DNA of 48,166 bases. Source: Synechocystis salina LEGE 00031 (lineage in GTDB: Bacteria > Cyanobacteriota > Cyanobacteriia > Cyanobacteriales > Microcystaceae). The number at the start of each line of letters is the position of its first letter. Position 1 is the stretch's first letter. The stretch is taken from NCBI RefSeq assembly GCF_015207985.1, contig NZ_JADEVV010000032.1, forward strand, positions 1 to 48,166, read 5' to 3'. The notes beneath the pieces were generated by a model. The model had not been told where the DNA came from and did not search any database. It worked only from the letters and a program-made list of their open reading frames with translations. Positions 41,466 through 48,166 of this stretch are shown here, one piece after another. Both the position numbers and the translations under genes were made by a program.

Positions 41466-44291
41466 TTAAAATACTTGGACAGAACGTACAAATCTTTGCA
41501 ATTGACGACTTTCTAATTCCAAAACTCGCCGGGCAAAATCAGGATCATGGTCGAGTAAATCGTCAAACTGGTCTACGGAAATGGCTAAAATCCTCGTACT
41601 TCTACTGTCAGCAATGATAGTATTTTCTGATTTACTGTGGGCTAAAACTTCTAGTTCATCTAATGTTTGCCCAGGATGTAATTGCTCAATTCGAACTCCA
41701 GTCTCCGTTTGATAGTGAACATTAGCATCCCCTTCGATTAACAATAGTAATTCTCGACAGGTATCCCCCGCTTCGGTGATCACGTCTCCTTTGTTATAGG
41801 TCCTCACTTCAGCCCGCTCTGCTAGGGCAATGAGAGTTTCACTTTGCATACGGTGGAAGAAATCACTATTAAATAAATAAACTACTTTTTCTAGGTCAGG
41901 AAATTCAGTTAAAGGGGGATTTTTTGTTGATGTTGATTGCCAAGCGAGGAAGTGATCTAGAGTGTATTGAACTAGATGGGAATTAAACTGATGGCCATAA
42001 TTAATGCCAATGGTTTGACTACGTTGGGGTGCTAATTGGGTCAACATATAAAGGGCAGCGGCCTGGACCATGGGATTTTGATCCTGGAGCAGAACTTCTA
42101 AGTAGGGCAAAATGGTTTCTGGAGAAAGTTCCAAAGAACAGGACAAAGGTTTTTCTCCCGGTTCAGTCAAACATTGACGTATTTCTGCCGGTAGGCGATC
42201 ATCCCAATGTTCCTGCTCTAAAAGTTCACTTAAAACCGTTGGAGAAGCCTGTTGTAAAGATTGTGCTAGGGGCAAAGATGCCGGGGCAGATTGCAGTTGC
42301 TCTAGGGTTTGTAGAACTGAGCGGACAATTAATTCTTTTTTGTGGCTAATGTTTTCCTGTAACAGGGTTAATACTGCCTTATGTTCCTGGAGGATGGGTT
42401 GATTAAGGGCACGGTAACAATCAATTAATTCCGGCAATTGGGCCAGTAAAAATTCTGCTTTTTTTATGCTACTGGTTTCATCGGAAAAACCACTTAAAAT
42501 CCATTCTTCTTCTTGGGGCGTAATGGAATATTGACGGCGCAGGGAACGAATGGCGGCAGAATCCTGTAATGATGTCGGCTCAAAGGTGTTGAAACTCGCC
42601 TGTTTTTGTTGTAGCAATAATAGGCGTTCCAGGGATTTACGATAACCAGTCAGGCGTATTTGGTTCTCCAGGGTTCTTTGGCGATCGGGGTTGAGCAATG
42701 CTGGATCTTCAATGCCCAATTCTTCGAGCACTAAACGGTGTTCATCGTCCGTAATACCCAATTCCTGGCGCATTTGTTGTAGAACTTCCAAGCTACTGGA
42801 GTAATTCACATAACCCTCTTCTAATGCTTCACGGACCACCCCTTTATAGGCCTGATGGCGTTTTTCCCGGGTAAAGCCGGGCAGAACCTTTGCCAGCACA
42901 TAAACTTCATGGGTATTGAGGTCGCTTAATGTCCGCCCTTCTAAAAATTGTGAAACGTTGACCTGCAGTTTTTCTAATTGCTTGCGGAAACGGTTAGCCA
43001 AGTTTTCCCGGGAATATAAATCGGCACTGCGTCGCCAGGTTTTGTACAACCAAAGGGTACTTAGGGTTACCAATCCTATATCGTACAGATACTGCACTGC
43101 CAGGGGAAGAAGTTGTATTAATGGTCTGCCGGCAAAAATAAAGAAAAAATTGAAAATCGCAAAGGTACAAACGGTAAAAATACGATGGCGGATAATATCT
43201 ATATTTAAACTGTTTTGTTGCTGCCGATTATGGGCTTTAATTCGTTTTTCTAACCATCTTCCAGCACCATAGGCAATGGCGGTACACGCCCCTAATACTA
43301 ATGGCACTGCCACTATTTTAGGAATATTAATAGCTTGGTCAAATAGGTAAAATCCGGGTGATAGTAAAGAATTAAGCTGATCCGTTTGCCTTGACCATAC
43401 TCCAGAAAAGTAATAGTTCCAATTGCCAGCGTAAAGATAATAATAGACAAAATAACCTATGACTAAACCGACGTAGCCATAGCGCAGAAATGCCGTTTCC
43501 GGTTGATTTAAACTGTTCCAGTAGGTGCGCTCCGCATCAATGTCAATGCAGGGATTTTGACAGGCTACGCAAGCACTCTGCTCTTTGCCATCCGGCAGTA
43601 CTGTGCGGCACATGGATTGGGTAATGAGTTCTTCACTGGTGTGGGCTTTGCTGGCCAACAATCCCCCCGGTTCGCCGTAAATACTCTGCACTGGGGCCAT
43701 GGGGCAAAAATATTGACACCAGGATTTGCCGCCATACAGGTAACCGACGGTGATAGCCATGGCCACTGTGAATAATAGCCAACCCCCTAGCATTAGGCGA
43801 TCGCCATTAAAAAAGAGGATGCGCCCACATAGGCCGATGAACAACCAACTAAATTGCACATAGGCATAGTTCCGACCAAGCCAGGAATTGCGGTCCACTT
43901 TGGCCAGTTCGTAGCGCACTTTGCCGGTCTTTTTATTTTCCCGTTTGAATTGCCGTTGCCATCCCAAAGCCCGAGGAATTTGGGAGAGGAAAGAAAGGGG
44001 ACAAATCCGTCGCCACAGTTCATGGCCGAACACTAGCAGGATAAAAATGGCCGCTGGCACGATTGCCCCCCAAAACAGGGTTGTGCCCAGGGCGTAGGGT
44101 TGCTCTGCTAAACATTCCCCTTGGACTTCAATGCATTGATTCGACAACCGCAGTGGGCTCCAGGGATGGTCCGCAGTGGTGAGGGCAGATGTCCAGGGGT
44201 CATAGAATAGGGAGGCAATAATTAACAGCCAACCCCCGGTTAATATCCACCGAATCCAGTGCATCCGTCGCTCTGACAGTTGTGCGAACAT
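41466..44291 (-). CDS. NapH/CcoG-like iron-sulfur membrane protein fused to a cyclic-nucleotide-binding domain
   Basis: From ATG 44291 the protein is 941 residues. This start has AAAAGGA upstream and leaves a 125-base gap to the divergent gene; longer frames to 44396 or 44411 would leave about 20 bases or none. The N-terminal 300 residues contain helices and the motifs FGHELWRRICPLSFL and SWCQYFCPMAPV (C-x3-C-P type), then SACVACQNPCIDID with further Cys residues for Fe-S centres, as in NosR/NapH/CcoG quinol or ferredoxin-type proteins. More helices follow to about 430. The middle (about 440-780) is helical. The last 150 residues are a cNMP-binding domain (VITEAGDTCRELLLLIEGDANVHYQ ... GQTLDELEVLAHS). 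No DNA-binding domain is present. Confidence 0.78.
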   Translation of the reverse strand: MFAQLSERRMHWIRWILTGGWLLIIASLFYDPWTSALTTADHPWSPLRLSNQCIEVQGECLAEQPYALGTTLFWGAIVPAAIFILLVFGHELWRRICPLSFLSQIPRALGWQRQFKRENKKTGKVRYELAKVDRNSWLGRNYAYVQFSWLFIGLCGRILFFNGDRLMLGGWLLFTVAMAITVGYLYGGKSWCQYFCPMAPVQSIYGEPGGLLASKAHTSEELITQSMCRTVLPDGKEQSACVACQNPCIDIDAERTYWNSLNQPETAFLRYGYVGLVIGYFVYYYLYAGNWNYYFSGVWSRQTDQLNSLLSPGFYLFDQAINIPKIVAVPLVLGACTAIAYGAGRWLEKRIKAHNRQQQNSLNIDIIRHRIFTVCTFAIFNFFFIFAGRPLIQLLPLAVQYLYDIGLVTLSTLWLYKTWRRSADLYSRENLANRFRKQLEKLQVNVSQFLEGRTLSDLNTHEVYVLAKVLPGFTREKRHQAYKGVVREALEEGYVNYSSSLEVLQQMRQELGITDDEHRLVLEELGIEDPALLNPDRQRTLENQIRLTGYRKSLERLLLLQQKQASFNTFEPTSLQDSAAIRSLRRQYSITPQEEEWILSGFSDETSSIKKAEFLLAQLPELIDCYRALNQPILQEHKAVLTLLQENISHKKELIVRSVLQTLEQLQSAPASLPLAQSLQQASPTVLSELLEQEHWDDRLPAEIRQCLTEPGEKPLSCSLELSPETILPYLEVLLQDQNPMVQAAALYMLTQLAPQRSQTIGINYGHQFNSHLVQYTLDHFLAWQSTSTKNPPLTEFPDLEKVVYLFNSDFFHRMQSETLIALAERAEVRTYNKGDVITEAGDTCRELLLLIEGDANVHYQTETGVRIEQLHPGQTLDELEVLAHSKSENTIIADSRSTRILAISVDQFDDLLDHDPDFARRVLELESRQLQRFVRSVQVF

Positions 44292-44416
44292 AGACAAATC
44301 CTTTTCTGGTTGGGCCTTTATCCATTCTGCACTCAATGCTAACCTGTTTTGCCATTGATTTTCATCTGGGTTAAAGCTCAAAATCGCAGTAATCATTCCC
44401 AACGGGGGCAAAGACC

Positions 44417-44707
44417 ATGATCCAACCCGCCATCCACTTGGCCCAAAAATTTGGCGATCGCCTTGCCGCTTGTGATTATGGAAAAGCTTGGGATTTATTA
44501 TCCCCGGAGCTTAAAAGGGAATATTCTCCCAAAACTTTACAAACGACGGTGGAAGAGATGATTAGCTATGGTTCTGGTCCCATCCAAAGGGCGATCATGA
44601 TGACGGAGTGGCAATACACCGCCATGGAAAACGATGATGTGGTGTGGCTATACGTTGCCCTAGAGGGAGAAGATTTTGGAGAAGCCGTGACGGTGATTGT
44701 CCAATAG
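44417..44707 (+). CDS. Small soluble protein, perhaps NTF2-like
   Basis: The 96-residue frame starts at ATG 44417 (MIQPAIHLAQKFGDRLAACDYGKAWDLLSPEL). The helical N-terminus with A-W-D-L-L-S-P and the later strands (WQYTAMENDDVVWLYVALEG, EAVTVIVQ) suggest a small alpha+beta NTF2/SnoaL-like fold, but this is a pattern impression. It has no signal or membrane segment. It diverges from the iron-sulfur/cNMP gene and is followed after about 115 bases by tRNA-Ser(GCT) on the other strand. GGGGGCAAAG before the ATG may serve as the ribosome-binding site. Confidence 0.6.
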   Translation: MIQPAIHLAQKFGDRLAACDYGKAWDLLSPELKREYSPKTLQTTVEEMISYGSGPIQRAIMMTEWQYTAMENDDVVWLYVALEGEDFGEAVTVIVQ

Positions 44708-44822
44708 CAGGAGGAAAAACTCGCAATCCGTTGGTTAGAGTGGGGCTGACTTTAAAAAAGTAACGTTACCGCCACTCTTGCCTTGAACTAATTGACTCAA
44801 CTTAAATTAACCAGACAAGAAA

Positions 44823-44912
44823 CGGAGAGAGAGGGATTCGAACCCTCGATGGAGCTATAAACCCCATAACTCCTTAGCAGGGAGCCGCTTTCAACCGCTC
44901 AGCCATCTCTCC
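44823..44912 (-). tRNA. tRNA-Ser (anticodon GCT)
   Basis: The minus strand gives a complete 90-base class II tRNA: acceptor GGAGAGA/TCTCTCC with discriminator G, D-arm GGCTGAGCGGTTGAAAGC, anticodon stem CTCCC/GGAG area with anticodon GCT, long variable arm (TTATGGGGTTTATAGCTCCATC) and T-loop GGTTCGAATCC. It decodes AGU/AGC. CCA is not encoded. Confidence 0.97.
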
Positions 44913-45059
44913 AGAGTGACAGTTCCATATCATAGCAAACAATGACGTCTTCCGCCTTTTTCAACTGGTAATTTCCACTTTCTTTGGTGGGGCGGATAAT
45001 TCGGAAACTCGACGTTGGTGTTGAAAAAATCCAATGTTGAATACTAAAACAGTGTCCGG

Positions 45060-45959
45060 TTACTGATTGCCGCCACTTTCTAAAAGTTGCCGGAATGAGC
45101 TCCAACTGGTTTCGTTGGGACGTTGGTCAGATAGGGATGGTGGCTTAACGTACTCTGGAAAGTTGTTGGCAATCTCTGTTTTCATTACTACCGACAAATC
45201 GTCGAAGCTGGCTAATTTACGTCCAGCGGTATGAAAATACAACAATCCAACCCGATTGCCCATTTCCATCCAAGGCAACCAGTTGGAAAGCCGCGCCCAA
45301 CCGATGGAGGCCGGGGCTGAGGTCTGCCGGGGATTACTCAACTCATCCACACTACCAAAGAAATTGAACATTTCCGTGGCGTGATAGGTTCCCCCCACAT
45401 AACGCTGAAACTCTCCACCCAAGGGATTAGGGTAAAACAGGGGCACGGTTACGTTTATCCACCATTGGTTTCCTCGCACGGTAATGTCTCTGGCGATCGG
45501 ACTGCCGTCATTGTCCTTTAAGCGATAGCTAAAATTTACCGGATCGTTAGCCACATGAAAGACTTCCACTGTTTTGCCGGTCCAGGGATTTTCCCACTGA
45601 CGTAACACCTCTCCGGTCACGGGATCTTTGTAGAGTAAAATCTCCCGACTCACCATGCGAAAATCCTCGTCATCATTGCCATCTGCTAGGGGGCCACATT
45701 GACGGATATTCATGCCCTCCACCAGAAAAAGTAAGCGGTCTGGTTCCCCTGGAATCCGACTATAGGTTTTGCCTTCCCACCAGTAGGTTATTGGTTGACC
45801 ATCTTCCGTCGAGCAGAAAATTTTCCGCAGGGCCTGTAGTTGACCGGCCGGCTCCCTCAGTTCCAAGGCCTCGACCTTATTCTCTCCCATGCCGACTAGC
45901 AAAAGTACCAGGGATAGGGGAGAGAGGAGAGCAGCAGAAAACTTTGGCAGGTTGAACAC
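45060..45959 (-). CDS. Exported DUF1838-like protein
   Basis: The 299-residue protein starts at GTG 45959, the only start that keeps the signal peptide FNLPKFSAALLSPLSLVLLLVGMGENKVEALE (about 1-32). The mature part is rich in Trp and aromatic residues and has the DUF1838-like pattern: CSTEDGQPITYWWEGKTYSRIPGEPDRLLFLVEGMNIRQCGP, GEVLRQWENPWTGKTVEVFHVANDPVNF, W-W-I-N-V-T-V-P-L-F-Y-P-N-P, SWARLSNWLPWMEMGNRVG-like and YVKPPSLSDQRPNETSWSSF. No enzymatic activity is known to me for the family. It is 41 bases downstream of the glucolipid synthase gene in the same direction and may be its operon partner. It is probably sll1376 or a close number in PCC 6803, which I do not recall exactly. Confidence 0.72.
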   Translation of the reverse strand: MFNLPKFSAALLSPLSLVLLLVGMGENKVEALELREPAGQLQALRKIFCSTEDGQPITYWWEGKTYSRIPGEPDRLLFLVEGMNIRQCGPLADGNDDEDFRMVSREILLYKDPVTGEVLRQWENPWTGKTVEVFHVANDPVNFSYRLKDNDGSPIARDITVRGNQWWINVTVPLFYPNPLGGEFQRYVGGTYHATEMFNFFGSVDELSNPRQTSAPASIGWARLSNWLPWMEMGNRVGLLYFHTAGRKLASFDDLSVVMKTEIANNFPEYVKPPSLSDQRPNETSWSSFRQLLESGGNQ

Positions 45960-46000
45960 AATGATCGGGCCCTAATAACAATCGAAAATTTGCTTGTTCC

Positions 46001-47440
46001 TTAGCTTTGCTTTAGCTCGAGGGCATCTTCCGTAGCAGCGCCGTGGACAGTTTTTACCCACTTGAGACGCTTTGGTCGGAAGGCCATGCGGGCGGTGACA
46101 GCGGGCATGATGATTAGCCAGTGGAACATGTAAATGGTACCACTAATGGTACGGACTAATAGGGCCGGGACTTGCCGCCAGGATGACTGTCCTTCTGCGG
46201 GGGTTAATCGTCGCAGTCCATGGTACATCCCCCAACAGGAAAAGCCGATCGCCAGATAACTGAGGGGAGTGAGCAGAGGAAAGCGCCTTTGCCACAGGGC
46301 CATGAGTAAATCCGGTACGGCGGCGGTGGGCAAAAGATATTGCATCAACAAAAAGGAAAAGAGGTCTAATTTTTTCTTCCAGCCCAGGGGTTGGGTGCAA
46401 ATCCAGCGCCAGTAATCCAGGTAACGTTGGTAACCCCCTTCCGCCCAGCGATTGCGTTGGTGCCAAAGGGCAATCGCCGTGGTTACCCCTTCTTCTTCCA
46501 CCGGGGGATTGACCAAAATACCAACTTTCCATTGGTGGAGGTGTAGGCGGATGGTCAAGTCTAGGTCATCGGTAATGGTTTGTTCATTCCAGCCACCTAC
46601 CGCATCCAAGGCTTGGCGGGCCACAAATTGGCCATTCCCCCGCAGTTCTCCAATGCCGCCGGTAACAATTCTTTGTTCTTGGAAATAGGCATCCAGGGCC
46701 ATTTCCGCCCCTTGGCCTCTGGTCCAAAAATTGACATCTTCATTGGCGATCGCCTTCCGTACCTGGAGGGCCCCAAAGGTGGAACTGGCAAAATAGGGCA
46801 CCACCCGCCGCAGCAAATTCTTGGGCACATCGGCATCGGCATCAAATACCCCAATGATGTCCCCCTGGGTTTGGGCCAGGACTTCGTTTAAAGCTCCAGA
46901 TTTGCCGCCACTGGCCCCAGCGCCCCTCCTCAGCACTTGTAACTGGGGGTATTGCTGGCGTAGTTGATCAAGGATAACCGGAGTGCGATCAGTGCTGTTG
47001 TCGTCCACAATCCAAACTTCATGGCGATCGCCTGGATAATCCAAAGTGCATAACTGCCGGACAATTTTACTGATCACCGCTTCTTCATTTTTCGCTGCCA
47101 CCATCAAACAAACCTGGGGATAATGCACTGCCGATTCTGTCCCAGTCACCATGGGGGGGGGCGCTTCGGGAGTTGCCTTCATTAACCTGAGGGCTTGCAA
47201 AGAGAGAGCACCGGTGAAGGCCCACACTAACCAACTACCCCAAACCCAATAATGGAGGGTAATCACCAGGGTCCAAATGGCCATGAGCACCACTGCGGCT
47301 TTTTTGCGCCGCCCTTCCGATCCCCGGAAAAAGTCGTTCCGAAAATCCTCCTCCTCAGCCTCGGGATCGTCCCATTCTGCTAGGAAGGCCTCCAGGGGAG
47401 ACAAATCGGCATCGTTATCTTTCCACGGAAATTGGGGCAT
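46001..47440 (-). CDS. mgdA: Monoglucosyldiacylglycerol synthase (GT2 family)
   Basis: Transfers glucose from UDP-glucose to diacylglycerol, the first step to the thylakoid galactolipids; an epimerase then turns MGlcDG into MGDG. The 479-residue GT2 protein has transmembrane helices around 47-83 and three or more after 330, and the catalytic domain between: VAAKNEEAVI, WIVDDNSTDRTP, GVFDADADVP (D-x-D), ELRGNGQFV, TITDDLDLTIRL and QRNRWAEGGYQRYL (Q-x2-R-W). This set is typical of processive-like membrane GT2 enzymes. It matches Sll1377 of PCC 6803, which is the characterised MGlcDG synthase. The ATG at 47440 is clear. Confidence 0.9.
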   Translation of the reverse strand: MPQFPWKDNDADLSPLEAFLAEWDDPEAEEEDFRNDFFRGSEGRRKKAAVVLMAIWTLVITLHYWVWGSWLVWAFTGALSLQALRLMKATPEAPPPMVTGTESAVHYPQVCLMVAAKNEEAVISKIVRQLCTLDYPGDRHEVWIVDDNSTDRTPVILDQLRQQYPQLQVLRRGAGASGGKSGALNEVLAQTQGDIIGVFDADADVPKNLLRRVVPYFASSTFGALQVRKAIANEDVNFWTRGQGAEMALDAYFQEQRIVTGGIGELRGNGQFVARQALDAVGGWNEQTITDDLDLTIRLHLHQWKVGILVNPPVEEEGVTTAIALWHQRNRWAEGGYQRYLDYWRWICTQPLGWKKKLDLFSFLLMQYLLPTAAVPDLLMALWQRRFPLLTPLSYLAIGFSCWGMYHGLRRLTPAEGQSSWRQVPALLVRTISGTIYMFHWLIIMPAVTARMAFRPKRLKWVKTVHGAATEDALELKQS

Positions 47441-47608
47441 AGGTGACCTGTGATGTAGTCAGGAAAACTAGACATTGCCCTCCATTCTAACGATTGCTTG
47501 CGATATTTTCGGGGAGTGGCCACCGCCCAGGGTAAATCTCCACCGTCCACTAGGGGGTCAAGGGCGGGAACTAAGTGCAAAAATAGTTTATTTTCTAGGT
47601 TTTTTCCC

Positions 47609-48166
47609 ATGGATTTTCGTCGCTGGATTGCCCGCCGTGATCAGGATTGGCAGACCCTTGACCAAATTTTGACCCGCCTGGAAACCAAGGGGATCAAGTC
47701 CCTGCCCACGGAGGACATTCAGCAGTTGGCTAGTTTATACCGGGCTACTTCCGCCGACCTGGCCCGGGCCAAAACCCACGACCTCAATCCCCGTCTGAGG
47801 CAGAATCTACAAAGTCTCATTACCAGGGCCTATGGCCAAATTTACCAGGGCGATCGCCGTCAGGAGTGGAACAAAGTCGCACAATTCTACCTTTGGCAGT
47901 TGCCCTTAGTGTTGCGCCAAACCTTTAGTTATACCATGTTAGCCTTCGGTATTTTTTTCCTGGCCAGTGTAATTGCTTGGTGGTATAGCTGGCGGGATCC
48001 AACCTTTTTGGAATTAGTAGTACCAACGGATTTAATCAGCACCGTTCGGGATAAAGGCCAGCTCTGGATGGGCTCAATTTTAACCATGAAACCGGTGGCG
48101 GCCAGCGGCATCATGATCAATAACCTTTCCGTTGCCTTTGGCATGGTGGCCGGTGGGGTGGTGGTG
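47609..48166 (+). CDS. SpoIIM-family membrane protein, C-terminus beyond window
   Basis: 186 codons are present from ATG 47609 and the frame is still open at the right edge. Residues 1-90 are charged and helical (MDFRRWIARRDQDWQTLDQILTRLE, ... LARAKTHDLNPRLRQNLQSLITRAYGQIY). A first transmembrane helix follows at about 107-125 (YTMLAFGIFFLASVIAWWY), then the family segment ASGIMINNLSVAFGMVAGG. The architecture, including the N-terminal helical domain before the SpoIIM/DUF95 core, matches slr1478-like cyanobacterial proteins. Function is unknown outside sporulating bacteria. It is divergent from mgdA with 168 bases between starts. Confidence 0.85.
   Translation, partial: MDFRRWIARRDQDWQTLDQILTRLETKGIKSLPTEDIQQLASLYRATSADLARAKTHDLNPRLRQNLQSLITRAYGQIYQGDRRQEWNKVAQFYLWQLPLVLRQTFSYTMLAFGIFFLASVIAWWYSWRDPTFLELVVPTDLISTVRDKGQLWMGSILTMKPVAASGIMINNLSVAFGMVAGGVVV

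Overview
The window looks like chromosomal DNA from a unicellular freshwater cyanobacterium of the genus Synechocystis. The evidence is a psbA gene for photosystem II D1, petG, a chlorophyll cyclase / heme oxygenase / hemN cluster, a FutC-type iron ABC ATPase, a glucolipid synthase of the MgdA type, and dozens of HIP1 octamers (GCGATCGC) on both strands. Gene order and protein sequences closely match what I remember of Synechocystis sp. PCC 6803, so locus tags of that strain are quoted from memory as orientation only. Whether this is PCC 6803 or a close relative cannot be settled without alignment.

Left part (1-5.9 kb): a truncated response regulator and the iron-transport ATPase futC point left. 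They diverge from a nucleoside-phosphorylase-like gene, an EcfT/CbiQ transporter gene, a chorismate-using TrpE/PabB gene that overlaps its stop by one base, and an EI24 membrane protein. From 6.0 to 9.6 kb, leftward, lies the low-oxygen tetrapyrrole set chlAII (acsF paralogue) - ho2 - hemN. It supplies versions of cyclase, bilin synthesis and coproporphyrinogen oxidation suited to micro-oxic growth. From 10 to 16.7 kb come a small basic Ala/Pro-rich protein, a LytR-CpsA-Psr cell-wall ligase and a signalling island. The island holds a membrane histidine kinase, a divergent stand-alone receiver, and a hybrid with an H-box, a receiver and a PPM/SpoIIE phosphatase but no kinase ATPase domain.

Middle part (16.7-25 kb): an ABC ATPase and a Rieske oxygenase overlap as ATGA. 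They are followed by a ribosomal protein S1-like gene, DNA primase, psbA (psbA3-like, Gln130, with a well-formed promoter and terminator), the t6A enzyme TsaC, a possible small ORF coupled to it by TTGA, and the Psb32/TLP18.3 repair factor. From 25 to 35 kb there are housekeeping genes: a universal stress protein, tRNA-Arg(ACG), petG, a PPP phosphatase, an HhH protein, cobH, an EVE protein, the conserved rpmH-rnpA-PH domain-yidC-R3H cluster, a split J-domain/TPR pair, an IMPase and a [2Fe-2S] ferredoxin.

Right part (35-48 kb): tRNA-Ser(GGA), an SRP RNA gene that has been swallowed by an over-extended ORF, an NlpC/P60 peptidase, a large secreted beta-propeller protein, an exported GUN4-domain protein, pyrB, a decayed nitrate-transporter-type ATPase, a NapH-like iron-sulfur membrane protein fused to a cyclic-nucleotide-binding domain, tRNA-Ser(GCT), a DUF1838-like protein, the glucolipid synthase and a truncated SpoIIM-family gene.

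No CRISPR array, prophage, insertion sequence or defence island is visible. I saw no clearly new multi-gene system. The most unusual items are the PPM-phosphatase phosphorelay, the iron-sulfur/cNMP fusion beside the nrtD-type remnant, the exported GUN4 protein, the SRP RNA hidden in an ORF, and the split J-domain/TPR gene.
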